64,000 bases of DNA, taken from contig NC_080677.1 in assembly GCF_030445035.2 (NCBI RefSeq), positions 113,515,263-113,579,262 on the forward strand, written 5' to 3'. How positions within the stretch are numbered: the first letter of the stretch is position 1; each line of letters opens with the position of its first letter. Source of the stretch: Dasypus novemcinctus (taxonomy: Eukaryota; Chordata; Mammalia; Cingulata; Dasypodidae). This document shows positions 1 to 12,176 of the stretch, piece after piece. The translations under genes were made by a program, and so were the position numbers. The notes below the pieces were generated by a model that was not told where the DNA came from, did not search any database, and was given only the letters and a program-made list of their open reading frames with translations.

Positions 1-190
1 CCTACAAACAATCAAATGCCCATCGACAGTTGATTGGATAAATACATGGCAGTATATTTATACAATGTATACCAAACTGAAAATAATTTGAGCAAACCAC
101 AGTTACAAGATCATGAATGAAATGAACCTCCTGTTTCATGATCAAATGAACAAGTTAGAAAATAATATATATATAATTTACGGTAAATAT
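1..190 (+). repeat. L1 fragment, end of ORF2 (sense)
   Basis: The first bases resemble the end of L1 ORF2: a stretch reading like 'aatgcccatcgacagttgattggata' matches the same part of the L1s at 18.1 kb (antisense) and 55.6 kb (sense). The similarity fades by about 190. The element is cut by the window edge, so its length and subfamily are unknown. Confidence 0.4.
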
Positions 191-1284
191 ATTCTTATTC
201 TTCCACTTTTCTTAGAGCCCCCCTGAGGGTACCTTACTTCTCACCATGTTGCTTCTGTCAATGTCCATAGGGAGGTTGTCCATAGGGTAATGCTCCACAA
301 GACCACCAGTCCTCAAGGAGTCAGAGTGAAGCTGGTTTCATATTGAAGTGGGGATTCTCTCCCACTTTATCTTGGACTTTGTCACCTAGGTGCAAAAAGA
401 CCACTGTTTGAGTCCCAAGTCTTACAAAGTCTCTTGCCAAAAGAACTTCAATGCTTTCCCCTTCCTCCACAGAGGAACCAGTCCAACTTGACAGGAGGCA
501 GGTGGAGGTGGTGAGGGACCATGCCATACTAGACTAGGCTAATGTCCAGTTGCCCATGAGAAACAACTATCCTGACCCTGCAAACAAAATAAGCAAACTC
601 TACTCTCCTTTCTTAAACTCAAAACAAGTAATCACGCACTCTTAGAACTGGTTTTAAACTCTAAATTTGCCTTGGTGAACTGTCATACATATTATATGTC
701 TGGCTGGGCTTTGGGAAGCAAGCTCCTATAGTGATATAACATGTATTTCTTTCTTCTTTTATTTTTTGCACAAATAGTCTCAGCCAAATATACTCAGAGA
801 TTCATAGATTTCTTGTTGAGGTGTACCTTTTCTTTGATATCTATTATTACTTTTCTATCAAATGTGTTTCCTTATAAGAACTTTTCAAATTCCAGTTTGT
901 TTGTATTAAAATATTAAGTTCTTATTTCTATATTTACTCTATCCAATATTATCTAGGAACCTGAAGTCTTAAGTAGGGTGACTAACTCATCCTGGTTTGT
1001 CTGGGATTGTCCTGGTTTTAAAACTGAAAGTCCTGTGATCTGGGAACTCCTCAGGGGCAAACAGGAATAATGAGTCACTCTAGTAAGAGTTATTGACAAG
1101 TGACCTACATATTTACCCAAGAATTTTTAAGTTCACCCCTTCTTTGCTGCTTCCTGTCATTTTTGTTTTCTTCCATGTATTGACTTTTTCTAGCTCCTCC
1201 ATCACTTCCTTCTTTCCTCTAAGAATGCTAAGGGTCACAATCCAAATAGTTAGAAGGAACCTTAGACATTACATCTGGCCAAAT
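191..1284. other. No recognised feature
   Basis: AT-rich non-coding sequence. I see no repeat, exon or RNA gene that I can support. The short open frames here look like chance. Confidence 0.5.
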
Positions 1285-1375
1285 TCATTAATCTACAGAT
1301 GATCAAATTGAGGCCCAGAGAGAAGTGACCAGAAAAATTCATACATCTTAAATCTGGAAGTGGTTAAACCTTGCA
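1285..1375 (+). repeat. MIR SINE fragment
   Basis: Contains the MIR core motif for 'acagatgatcaaattgaggcccagagagaagtgacc', which is close to the MIR consensus acagatgaggaaactgaggc... (family knowledge). It is an old, diverged and truncated copy with no visible target duplication. Confidence 0.5.
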
Positions 1376-3396
1376 ATAATCATATTAATAATAATCATGA
1401 CATATATCTATGTCCCCAAGTCTTCCTGCTTGGTGGGGACAACTTGTCCTTGAAGATTTAAGTAAATATTTCCTTAAACCCAGATCCCACTTATGACAAG
1501 CAACTTGGCTTCTCTCCCAACATTCCTTGTGTTCTTTAATGTTCTCACAATTTTGCTGGGTACTCTTGGTTTCAGGCTTCAGGCTCTGCTGACTTGCTGT
1601 CACCTTCTATGTGTGTCCTTTTTATAAAATATTGCTAGAACTCTGCTGCTTGGAACCTTAGCAACTTCAGGACTAATTTCCCTTCCAATGTCCCTCCTTC
1701 TAAGTTTGTCATCACCATGGTTAACCAGGTCATTCAACAGCTGTACTCACCAAGGTTGGAAGAATCCTACCATTATTAAAATTATTTTTATTGGAATATA
1801 AGTTGTCTAGACTTTCCATCTTAATTTCTTGAAACCATTTTTCTCTATCTCATCTTTTCAATGTTTTATAGGCAGTCATTGCTTGGAACTAGTTTCATTG
1901 GTCTAGGGTAGAGGAGGACAATTTGAAAGTTTCCATAGAGCACCTAACCCCAAATCATGCTTCAGATACATAATTAAGTCAGTGGCCCTGAGCACAAACA
2001 CTTTGACTCATTTCTTTCTTTAACTCACTTCTACCTCATGAATTGTCTACCCACCCCAGAAACTGCAGAAGAAGCTGAGGAGTAGACTTTCCTCTTTTCA
2101 CATCAGACTTCAAAGTCTTGGTTTTGCAGCTGATGGTTAGTTCCCAAATGCCCCATTATGGCTTCTTCCAGGAGATTCAAAGATGCCTCTAGGAACCCCA
2201 GCATTTACCTTGGTCCCTTCTACAACAGTGTAGACTAGGCCTTCTCAGAATCATCACTACTTTGGGTTATCTATACACAATTTCTTCCCAAGACCCTAAC
2301 TTAGTTGCACTGAAACAATTATCATGCTATTAGTATAAAGTAGAGAAATTTCTACCTTAAACTCTAAACCAGTTGCATTCAGATAATTTACATGGTATTA
2401 GTAAAAGAAAGATGTTAAAATTATATAAATAAGATGCAATGATTACTTGCTTACTCTACTGGAGAGAACATGAGCTGCTTTTCATTCTGCAATAAGCATG
2501 CAATTACTTTGACCTCTGGACTTCTGGTTTTCCCTTAACCTTTCTTCAGTTTTCAGATGATAAGAAACTATATTTGGCTTTTTCAGATTAAACCTAATCT
2601 GACTTAAGGAGCAGCCTCCAGGGGAGCTGTGTTGTCCACTTCCATGTATCACAGAGGGAAGCTGTGGTGGAGGAAGGAATTCATTTCCTTTTCCCTGAAC
2701 CCTCATTACAGATGGCTTCTGCTCAAACGGTCCCTATGGAACAAAATACGACAACCTCTTGGAGACAGAGTCTCACTACGTGAGATTGAGTCAGTCTTTC
2801 CTCCTAAGGTTGCAGTCAGAACTTCCAGGGTTTCCTGAGCTTTCCATCAGAAGATGCTGCTCAGCACCTGGTGCTCTGGCAACAGAAAGTCCCTCCCAAG
2901 ATGGCTCTTCATCCCCAGCCAAGAGTTAAATCCCCAGTGATAAGGCACTACTTTAGCAGGCCTTGGGGCCATCCAGGACCAGGAAAGGTCTGGCTGTAAG
3001 TCAGTGCTCTAAATTCTGGATCACTCTGCCTTCCCTTTGAAGAACTGATAACTTCTCTGGGTGCATCCACTTGGAGGGAGGGGAGAGAAGCTGTTCTTAT
3101 ACATAATGTACTATGCTTGCCTATGAACATGACTTAGAACATGGTGTACTTGTTCTGGCCCACAAGATGAATGTTAAGAAGCCAGAGGTGATTAACAGAG
3201 CCATGAAAATGCTATACTAAAATTTAGACACAGTTTGTGTCCATAAACAAGGCACAGGCTGTATCTACCTCAAGTAATTCTGCTGTTGAAGAATGACTAG
3301 CTGTATGCCTTGCCAACATCTGTTGCCTTCTAAAAGGCCTTTAAAGATGAGCTGGAAAGGTGTTTGTAGTCTCATTCTCACCTGTGCATGCAATGA
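1376..3396. other. No recognised feature
   Basis: About 2 kb of unique-looking, AT-rich mammalian sequence. No ORF with convincing composition, no splice-bounded exon and no recent repeat were recognised. Very old repeats may be hidden here. Confidence 0.4.
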
Positions 3397-3720
3397 GAAC
3401 TTATTCATTCATTTATTATTCATTCATTCATTCATTCATCAAATAGCTATTGATTATCTTCATTGTGCCAGGAACTGTGCTGGGAGAATGTAAAGATGCA
3501 TAAATCTTGGTTCCTACCTTTAGGAAGTTTCCAGACTAGTAGAAGAGGATAAAAGTACATACCACTTATTATGGTATTAGCATACAAGTAAAATGCCAAG
3601 ACAGCACAAAGGAGTTATGATTAACTCTGGAATTCTATCTAGAGAGGTTGAGAAGGGCTTCACAGAGGAGAGGATGTGTGAGCTAGACCTAGGTGGGCAC
3701 GAGGATTTTGTCAGGAAGGA
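3397..3720 (+). repeat. Ancient mammalian repeat with (CATT)n tract
   Basis: A run of cattcattcattc units at about 3404-3440 leads into text like 'ttgtgccaggaactgtgctggga' and then 'gagaagggcttcacagaggaga'. These phrases recur across mammalian genomes in one ancient interspersed repeat. I cannot name the Dfam family with certainty. Confidence 0.4.
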
Positions 3721-3889
3721 AAGGCAAAGACTGTTGTCAAAATGGGCTTCTCACCAATAGTGGGACCCAGTTATTATTTGTGGCCTAGACAATCTCTGAC
3801 CTCAGAACTCTGAAAGCGTCCCTTGCTCCCCATTTTCCTTGCTAGTAGGCATTTCTAATCCTAAATCTGACAAAATGACACATTTTGGA

Positions 3890-4030
3890 GACTATATAAA
3901 TCAGACCCCTTTGTTCATTTATTTAACAGGGACCTGCAGGTACTATATGCATGAAAATGTGTCAGGCCCTCTGGGTAAAACAAAGAAGCTAATAAGGCAC
4001 AGTCCCTATGCAAGAAGAGCTTGAAGTCTT
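3890..4030 (+). repeat. Ancient mammalian repeat, second fragment
   Basis: The series 'ttcatttatttaacaggga', 'tgtcaggccctctgg' and 'agcttgaagtcttgtta' is a diverged version of the start of the repeat at 3397-3720. No target duplication is visible. Confidence 0.35.
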
Positions 4031-4528
4031 GTTAGGGACTATTTAATACAATGTAAAGTTGCAAGTGTGAGTCACAGAAACAAAGACCTTAGCTTGGATT
4101 CACCATGAATGTATGTGCTTTCCATATTTTATGTGATAGAATACCAAACGTCACATATTTCTAAACTTTTCTCTAGTTTTCTTGAGGTAAGTAAGCGTAA
4201 CTTATAAGAAATGCACAAAAGCTCGTTAGACTCCGAAATTCAAAGACTGGAGTTGTTATGTTGATGGCAATGCACACTAATGTGAAGTAACCAGTCATCT
4301 CTGATAACATATTAATAATTCAATGCCAATGACATCAGTCTTTTCTTATCTCTTTATTTTCCCAAGAAACTTCTATCATCACCATGACCTTGGTTCTGAT
4401 GTCATTCTATCCTGCATCTTATTTTTAATTTGAAATATTTGTTGAGTCTCTAGTCTAGGCCCAGTATGTTTCTGAGTGAGAAAATTCAAACTTAGAGAAC
4501 ATAGGAAAAGGTAAATTCCCTTGAGATG

Positions 4529-4989
4529 TGGTGATGGCTTGAAGCTACGTATCCCTGAAAAAACAAGTTCTTAAACTTAACCCATTCCTGTGAGAGTGAA
4601 CCCATTGTAAGTAGAACCTTTTGATGAAGCTATTTCAGTTAAGGTGTGGCCCACCTCAATCAGAATAGGTCTTAATCCTAATACTGGATTCCTTTATAAA
4701 CAGAATAAAATTCAGACAGAGAGAAAGCCATGGGGAGCAAGTAGCTGAAGATCAGTGGAACCTGAAAGAGAAGGGAGAGGCCAGGAGAGGCCGCCATGTG
4801 CATGGCCATGTCCTAGAGGAGCCCAGGACCAAGGATCACTGGTTGCCAGCCCCAGAATGCCAGTCTTCAGGAAGAAAGGATCACCTTGATTTGGACTTTT
4901 CCTAGCCTCAAAACCTTGAGCTAGTAAATTCCCATTGTGTAGGCCGACCCATTGCATAATATTTGCTTGAGCAGCCAAGGAAACTAAAA
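4529..4989 (+). mobile_element. Unclassified ~460-bp LTR-like element, copy 1
   Basis: It matches 49740-50205 along its whole length: gatggcttgaagctacgt, ttttgatgaagctatttcag, aaggtgtggcccacctcaat and an end in aaactaaaa. It is flanked by an exact 6-bp direct repeat, gagatg, at 4523-4528 and 4990-4995. The two shared ends plus target duplications show that this is one complete mobile unit. It has no coding capacity. Its composition and length suggest a solo LTR, but clear TG...CA termini are lacking, so the class is open. Confidence 0.6.
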
Positions 4990-4995
4990 GAGATG

Positions 4996-6053
4996 AGTAA
5001 TATACTTAGCATCCTCTCCTCATATATTCTACCTTCAAATCCAGACTCCTCTGTCAGTGTAATAGCAGAACCTCCTTACTTCTCAAACCTTCCTACCAAT
5101 TCACTCTCAGGAATCTAAAAGTTTCTGAAAATGGTAGTTCATGGAGCCATGGGTCATTTAAGTTATCAATGGGTTTAAAATACAAAGAAGGAAGTTGAGA
5201 ATCCTGGGGGGCTAGGTCTAGGTTTGGGGGATCAGAAACAGTAGGTGAGCAGTAGGTGAGAGGAAGGATTGGGGAAGCTACAGATTTAAGGCAGGCTCTG
5301 TTTCCCTTTGCCTGTCAAAAAGAGAGAAGGAAATTAAGGTATAGAATAAAGGAAGGAGCTGAGGGGAATGAGGAATAAATAAAAAGCCTGAAGAGGAGTC
5401 AGCAGTCCCTTGCCTCTGTTATCTGTTTCCTGAAAGCACAGAGTGTCCTGTACCCTGTGCACTTGTTCCATTCCTTGGCACCTTGGTAAGGGCGGTGCCG
5501 TTTTCTAGGTCCTTGCCGTAAATGCAGGGGCCTTTCTTCCCAAAGGGCCTCTTGCAGCCCTAGGCCCAGGTCCTTGGAAAAACGATCCCTCTGAGGGTCC
5601 TAGGGAAGGCTTCTCTCACCAAAATAACTGAAGTTACTGCTCAAAAGCCTTTATTCTGCAGAGGGCTCGGGTGCTCACTCACTCCCCAAGGTATATTTGC
5701 TTAATGTTTTCCTTCTCCTTAACAGCAAGCTTAGAGCAACTTCCCTGCCCCAATGTAAGGATTTGAACAGGGAGAAGAAGAATTCTAGATAAAGATTCCT
5801 CCCCAAAGAGGCCTTGAGCATACAGGGGGAGCCTGTGGTCTCAAACACACTCCTTATTGTGGTATATTAAAGAATAAACAAAGTACTGGCTGGTTTGTTT
5901 TCACTGTTTCAAGGAACTAACTACAAAATGCAAAAAAAGTAAAGCAAGTTCTCTATGCTCATATGATATATGTATATATAGAGAGAACACAACAAAGGGA
6001 GTGAGCATGTATAGCACATATTTATGCAAACCAACTCTGAACTGTGGACTGTG
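4996..6053. other. No recognised gene; weak low-complexity sequence
   Basis: Purine-rich stretches (about 5160-5400) and a short atatatgtatatatag tract near 5967-5983. The GC-richer part at 5400-5700 looks repeat-like but I do not recognise it. Confidence 0.35.
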
Positions 6054-6063
6054 GATGTTAATA

Positions 6064-6422
6064 TGTTGGTTTGTTTTGGTTTTTTAAGATTTTAACAATT
6101 TATTTATCTTTTCCCCCACCCCCTCATTGTTTGCTCTTGCTGTGCCTGTTTGTCTTCTTTGTTTCTTTTGGAGTCGCTGGGAACCAAACCTGGGACCTCT
6201 GACAGTGGGAGGGAGGTGCCTAATTGTGCCACCTCCAATCCCTACTTTGTTGTGTATCTTGTGTTTTTCCTCTTGAGTCTCTTGTTGTGTCATCTTGTAT
6301 CAGCTTGCTGCACCTGCCTGTCGAACCAGCCTGCTGTCTTCTTTAGGAGGCAGCAGGAACCGAACCACCACCTCCCATGTGGTAGATGGGAGCCAAATCA
6401 CTTGAGCTATATCCATTTCCCA
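6064..6422 (-). mobile_element. DAS-SINE, older dimeric form
   Basis: Read on the minus strand it starts with the tRNA-like head (gggaaatggatatagctcaa), has a second head-like unit in the middle, and ends in a T-rich tract on the plus strand. It is flanked by an exact 10-bp target duplication, gatgttaata, at 6054-6063 and 6423-6432. Similar two-unit copies are at 11801, 12610 and 48583. DAS-SINEs are mobilised by L1 proteins (family knowledge). Confidence 0.85.
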
Positions 6423-6739
6423 GATGTTAATAAGTTTTTAATCTCTTTGGGGCAACTCGCCTTGATTTTCCCCAGCTCAGCAGTCATCCAAAGCCAATAT
6501 AGCAGGATGTTTGGAAGCACACTACCGAGTCTCTGAGTCACAAGATGAGGGTTTTTCAGACTCACTCACTTCAGGCCACGCTAAACGACTTTCTCAGGCT
6601 AACCATACTTGAAACCAGCAAGTATCTATCTTCTCCCATAGTGCTGTGGAGCATGAGGCTGGGGTGTGGGCAGGGAGGTTGGGGATGGAGAATAGGGTAG
6701 GTTTCTGGGGGGCATGCATTTGTTGTGAAGGGATGGATA

Positions 6740-6903
6740 TAGCAGTGCTTCTCAAACTTCAATGTGAACAGAATTACCTGCAGCTCTTGATAAAATGCAG
6801 ATTCTGATCTGGTGGGTCTGGGGTTGGGTCTGATATTCTGCACTTCTAACAAGCTCCAAGGTGATGCCGATGCTGCCGGTCCTCCAACCATACTTGAGAA
6901 GCA
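6740..6903 (+). mobile_element. MER5A-type hAT (Charlie) relic
   Basis: The phrases 'gcagtgcttctcaaacttca', 'aaaatgcagattctgatct', 'attctgcacttctaacaagc' and 'gatgccgatgctgccggtcc' follow the MER5A consensus order. It is a non-autonomous DNA transposon fossil, shared by placental mammals, with no coding sequence. Confidence 0.75.
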
Positions 6904-7494
6904 AAAGAGGGACAGAGCTCAGGAAGCTGCAGGGATTCAAAGACAAAAATACCCAGCTTTGGAACTTTGCCTTGACCTAGCTCTGGTCCTGGGCTTGAGT
7001 TCGATATTGTGTTCAAAATGGCTTTTTATTTTATAGGGTTAAGTAGACTTTGTTAAAAACATTTCCCTTTTCCCAGGAAGGAAAACCACCACTATCTTAG
7101 AGCAAATTTTGTATTAATTTTTTTCTGGAAAGCTGAGTAGATATGTATGTGCTGCCCTCTGCTGGTCTTAGTCTGACACGCTCCCACTTTGGATTTGGTG
7201 CTGGATGGCGTTTTCAGATCTTACCTGAAATTGCTGGTGTTATTTTAGGCCAGAAAAGGACTTAGATTCATTTCTCCAACCTTCTAGGCTTGTTCTGTAA
7301 CAAATGTCTAAACATTTTCTGAGTCCACCATTGGTTACTTTTGCAGACTTTGTATTAGGGACATTCAAGATTTACTGTTGGGTGGTTGGTGCATCAGAAT
7401 TACTTTGGAGTTTTTCCGAAAGCACATGTATAGCTGAGATTTTAAAAAAAGAACAAATATGATGAAAAGTTATTTCAAATTATTCTTTCCTTTG

Positions 7495-7801
7495 TCACAT
7501 AATTAACACTTTTATTATAGGTTAGAGATGTTTCAGGTTGTGGAGCTTCTACTGGTCTTCAGTCTCTTGAGGGCAGACTTTACTGCAGAGCTGGTGGTGT
7601 AGGTCCAGGCACCAACAGCTACTGTCTTCTTGCTTTAGCTACTGTCAGATGCCCACAGCTCATCTCTTCATTTTGGTTTTGCCACCAAAGGAGCAAACGT
7701 GCACTGGCTGATTTCAATTTTCTTCACTGTTTTCCAAAGGGAGGTGCCATAATGGGTCTTGTATTTACAAACCAGTCCGACCTTCCCGGCACATTTGCCA
7801 T
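7495..7801 (-). pseudogene. RPL37A: RPL37A processed pseudogene
   Basis: On the minus strand the sequence follows the RPL37A mRNA without introns. The start codon is at 7801-7799. A well-matched block reads gtgaagaaaattgaaatcag, followed by gccagtgcacgtttgctcct and a gatgaagagatgagctgtgg-like segment. The 3' UTR carries a polyadenylation signal (tttatt on the plus strand at 7512-7517). Compared with the family, the region after the 'AVGI' codons has lost the CxxC stretch and gained stops, so it cannot encode the 60S subunit protein. The lack of introns indicates an L1-mediated mRNA copy. No clear A-tail or target duplication remains, so it is old. The parent gene identification is from memory of the mRNA. 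Confidence 0.75.
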
Positions 7802-7861
7802 ATCACCTCAAACTCCCAGTCCAGAGAGCCAAGCTATCCTGGTAGGCACCCCCTTCTCTCT

Positions 7862-7965
7862 GAGAACCACCACAGTATGGTCATTTCACATGGGGAGAAA
7901 CTGAGGCTTAGAGAGGCTGATAGGTCATACTGACAATAGGAAAGCTAAGACTCGAACCTGAGTGA
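7862..7965 (+). repeat. MIR SINE fragment
   Basis: 'gggagaaactgaggcttaga' followed by 'ctaagactcgaacctgagt' is the core and B-box side of a MIR element. It lies just beyond the start-codon end of the RPL37A pseudogene. Confidence 0.6.
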
Positions 7966-8269
7966 CGTCATCCACTTCGTATGTGATTGCTGAGTCATTA
8001 CATGTCCTACCTCACTCTCTTTGAGGAAGGTGTGATGTTAAGACTAAGATGGATGGGTCTTTACAGCTCCACCACCCCCTCCTGCCCAATATGTCAATTT
8101 GGCAAAGGTAGCTTCTTGGTTTGAAGGAGAGTAGAGAGAACAGGCAGCCTCTTTTGGTTATTTTTAATAGAAGTGCTCTGGGAATAACCTGGCTGTCTGT
8201 AGGTTTACTTTGTTAAGTCCAATGCTGGTAATGACTACTGAGAAACACTAGAACTAGGATTTGAAATCA

Positions 8270-9498
8270 CAAGAAATTTCTTTAAAGGTAACTATGAAAA
8301 AGAGGGAGGGAAAGAATAATGAGTAGTGCTTCCCCACTCCCAAATTTAAAAATCATGTTTTGGGGCACAAGCTCCAGTTTTAAAATTAGGAGACGATTCC
8401 TTGACCCTTGGTAAATATTAAAAGTGGTATCTGTTTTGGATGTGATGAGCCACAAGCATGGATGGCGAGCCACCAAGAATGCATGAAAGGACAGTTTTGT
8501 TAGATCCAAGGGCTTGGAGGGGGAGAGGAGAGAATGAGGGCTATGGAGGGGTCCCAGGCTTACCTGAACTAGTTGTGGTTACACCCAGGGCAGGGCTACC
8601 TGGGGTGGTCACTCGAAAGGGGAACTTATGACTAACCTGGCAAGATGATGAGGCACCAAATATAATTTCTTTTATGCCATTACAATCCATACTTGATGCC
8701 TCGGAATCATTTTTCAAGATGGCGATGGCATGAGTATTCAAGATATTTAAGGACATATTTAAGCTGTGCATGAGGAAAGTTCCCAGGCAGGCTTGCAGAT
8801 TGTGAGGGTTTGGGGGGAATTATACATTTTTACAAAGGTGTTAGAGATATTATTAATGGTGCATCTTTGTTGCATCTTTTGTAAATTGTATTGGACTTGC
8901 CCTGAGTTGTTGATGTCCATGCAACAGGCCATGCCAGTCCATAGCAGAGGCTCCCCTTTCCTTAGCCAGCAGATAATCCAACACTAGTCTATCTTGTCAA
9001 CTACCTTTTGAGTTAGGGAGCTATGCTGTAGTTGAATGAGGCCTAGATCTGGAGTATCATTTGCATAAGCAGGGCTATGATGACTGACAACTGTCGATCG
9101 GCCTGAAGGATATCTGTTTATTGTTGTAGGAATGTGGCTCACAGCTCTGTAGGCTTTAGGTGCTACATGGGCCTGCTGGGCAACAGTTGGCAATCTCTGA
9201 GGTATGTAATTCCAGGTCTAAGTTCCAGAGATGCAAGCAGTGCTGTAAATCCTGGACTCTAACTTCTGTGGTGGATTCCACCAACAGCAAAGTCCTCTCC
9301 AGTGATGGGGTTGTCGTGGGCTGGGGTGATGTTGTATGAGGTGGTGATTGTTGGGGGTCAACCCAAGGGTGGGAATCTCTCACAAGTAGCAATCCATAAA
9401 GGATGGGGAATTTTGTCAGGGGCTTTTAAATACCATTGGACAACTCTAGTCATGATATCTCTGTAGGTTTTATAAAATGGTTGTAATCCCAGAGTTCA
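8270..9498 (-). pseudogene. ERV-A env-like remnant
   Basis: Minus-strand translations give pieces of a retroviral envelope. A leucine-rich stretch with alternating LxxLxxL spacing lies around 9200-9300. Further downstream (about 8900-8880) there is a Cys-Cys pair followed by an Asn/Ser-Gly-Gln stretch, like the CX6CC region of class I/III transmembrane subunits. Several stops and frameshifts break it. It ends at 9498, exactly at one end of the old L1, and the rest of the retrovirus appears to resume at about 25470. This makes it the displaced 3' part of the same antisense provirus. No 3' LTR was recognised at lower coordinates. The env assignment rests on a short motif only. Confidence 0.45.
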
Positions 9499-10299
9499 AT
9501 GACTTTTTAAAAAAATCAATTTTATTGAAATATAATAATAAACTATACAATCCATCAAAAGTGTGCAATAGATGGCCTTTTGAATAATCACAGAGTTGTG
9601 CATTAATTACTGCAATCAATATTAGAGCATTTTCATTACTCCAAAAGAAAAACCCCCTAACCTGTAGTCCTCACCTCTCAATCCCTCTATCCTTCCGCTG
9701 TCATACATAACTGCTGATCTATTTCTATCTCCATAAAATTATTTGTATTTACATTTTGTATAGATGGAGTCAAACAATATGTGGTATTTTGTGTCTAGTT
9801 TCTCCCACTTAGCATACTCCTTTTTTACCATTGATGGAAGAATATTAATACATTATTATACCCTATAGGCCATAATTTGCTTTGGTTTAATTTTTGCCCA
9901 AATATCACCCTATTAGTAGCATCTTGTAAGATTAACGTACATTTGTTCTGTTTCAGAGAAAGATACTCTTATATATGGACTGTTAACCATACTCATATTC
10001 CACAACAGGTTTCACTATGTTATTCAGTCCCATGTTTCCATTTTTAGCTTTCCTTCTAGTGATATACACCACCTTAGACTTTCTCTTTCAACCACTTTCA
10101 TACCTATATATTAATGCTGCTAATTACTAACACTATGATGTGCTTTCAACATTTCTATCCACTTCCAAACATGTACAAACAACCTTTATACCAAGTCTGC
10201 ACAGAGTAAACCTTGGCTTTGTATTTTCTGTTCCTCTTCTATCTTCTGGTGACCTATATTCTAGCTATTAACTCCATGAGTTCACTCATTATATTTAGT

Positions 10300-10533
10300 T
10301 CATAATAGTGAAATCACACAGTATTTGTCCTTTTGTGCATGGCTTACTTCACTCAACATAATATCCTCCAGGTTCATCCATGTTGTCATAGGCTTCACGA
10401 CTTTATTTCTTCTTACGGCTGAAGAATATTCCATCGTATGTATATAGCACAATTTCTTTATCCATTCATTGGTTGATGGATATCTGGATTGTTTCCATCT
10501 TTTGGCAATTATGAATAATGCCATCATGAACAT
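10300..10533 (-). pseudogene. L1 ORF2 C-terminal fragment (old L1)
   Basis: The minus-strand frame of 77 codons ends at a stop at 10300. It contains the conserved L1 ORF2 end: WIKKLCYIHTMEYSSAVRRN and then WMNLEDIMLSE. It is a fossil of the protein's C-terminal segment, which in the family binds RNA. The upstream ORF2 frame is broken and interrupted by a DAS-SINE at 10794. Confidence 0.85.
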
Positions 10534-10793
10534 CAGTGTGCAGATATCTGTTCATATCCCTGCTTTCAGTTTTTCTGAGTATATACCTAGTATTGCCAGA
10601 TCACATGGCAGATCTATATTTAACTTCCTTAGGAATAGCCAGTCTTCCACAGTTGCTGTACCATTGTACACTCCCAGCAAGAGTGAAGAAGTGTTCCTAT
10701 TTATCCAAATCTTCTCCACCACGTCTGGTTTTCTGGGTTTTTTTTTTTTTTCTATCAGCCATTCCAATAGTTGTGAAATGATATCTCACTGTA

Positions 10794-11191
10794 CTTTTTA
10801 AAAAAGATTTATTTTATTTATTTCTCTCCCCTTCCCCCGTACCCCTTGTCTGCTCTCGGTGTCCATTCACTGTGTGTTCTGCATCCGCTTGCATTATCTG
10901 GTGGAACTTGGAGACTGCGTCTCTTTTTTGTTGCATCATCTTGCTGCGTCAGCTGTCTGTGTGTGTGCAGCACCACTCCTGGGCAGGCTGTGTTTTTTTC
11001 ACATGGGCCCCTCTACTTGCGGGGCACACTCCTTGAACGCGGGGCGCCCCTGCAAGGCACAGCACTCCTTACGCGCGGCAGCACTGTGCATGGGCCAGCT
11101 CACCACATAGGTCAGGTGGCGCTGGGGATCAAACCCTGGACCCTCCATCTGGTAGATGGATGCTCTATCAGTTGAGCCACGTCCACTTCCC
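10794..11191 (-). mobile_element. DAS-SINE
   Basis: On the plus strand it starts with its T-rich tail complement (tttttaaaaaagatttattt) and ends with the reversed tRNA head (gagccacgtccacttccct). Target duplication tctca(c/t)tgta is at 10784-10793 and 11192-11201, with one mismatch. It sits inside the L1 ORF2 sequence, which continues on both sides. Confidence 0.9.
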
Positions 11192-11800
11192 TCTCATTGT
11201 AATTTTGATTGCATTTCCCTAATAGCGAATGATGTTGAACATCTTTTGATGTGGTTTTGTTTTTGTTTTGCCATTTGTATTTCCTCTTTGGAAAAATGTC
11301 TATTTAATCTTTTGTCCATTTTTTAATCAGGTCATTTGTCTTCTTATCATTGAGTAGTAGGATCTCTTTATATATCAGGGATATTAAACCCTTGTTGGAT
11401 ATGTGATTTCCAAATATTTTCTCCCATTGAGTAAGCTGCCTTTTTACTCTCTTGACAAAGTCCTTTGAGGTGCAAAATTGTCTAATTCTGAGGCAGCCCC
11501 ATTTATCTATTTTTTTTTCTTTAGTTGTTTGTACTTTGGGTGTTAGGTATAAGAACCCATCTCCTACTAGCAAATCTTGAAGATGTTTTCTTGCATTATC
11601 TTTTAGTAGTTTTATAATCCTAGCTTTTATGCTTAGGTCTTTGGTCTATTTTGAGTTGAATCTGGTATAGGGAGTGAGATAGGGGTCCTCTTTCATTCTT
11701 TTGGTTATAGATATCCAGTTCTCCCAGCACCCATTTGTTGAAGAGACTGTTCTGTCCCAGTAAATTGGACTTGGCAGCCTTGTCAAAAATCACTTGACCA

Positions 11801-12166
11801 GGAAGCAGATGTGGCTTAAGCAACTGAGCTCCTGCCTACCACACAGGAGGCCCCTGGTTCAGTCTCTGGTGCTTCCTAAAGAAGACAGCAGCATGTGGCA
11901 AGCTGATGCAACAAAGAAGATGCAACAAGAGACACAAGAAGAAAAACATAATGAGAGATACAACAAAGCAGGGAATGGAGGTGGCTCAAATGATGAGGCA
12001 CCACCCTCTTACATTGGAGGTACCAGGTTTGATCCTGGGTTCAGTTGCCAGTGCCTCCTAAAGAAACAAGGTCCTGAGTTCAATTCCCAGTGCCTAGACA
12101 AACAGACACAGCAAGTGCAAAATAACAAGGGAATGGGGGAAGAAATAAATAAAAATAAATCTTTAA
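11801..12166 (+). mobile_element. DAS-SINE, dimeric
   Basis: It starts ggaagcagatgtggcttaag, has a second unit around 11976 (ggaatggaggtggctcaaat), and ends in aaataaatctttaaaaa. The left target copy is aaaaatcacttgacca at 11785-11800. Its right partner, aaaaatcagttgatca, is found only at 12573-12588, because another SINE jumped into that site. Confidence 0.85.
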
Positions 12167-12176
12167 AAAAAATCAG

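Noticed and set aside
3404-3440. Repeated CATT units as a possible CRISPR-like or regulatory array
   Set aside because: A simple tetranucleotide repeat at the start of an ancient mammalian repeat; there are no spacers and the genome is mammalian.
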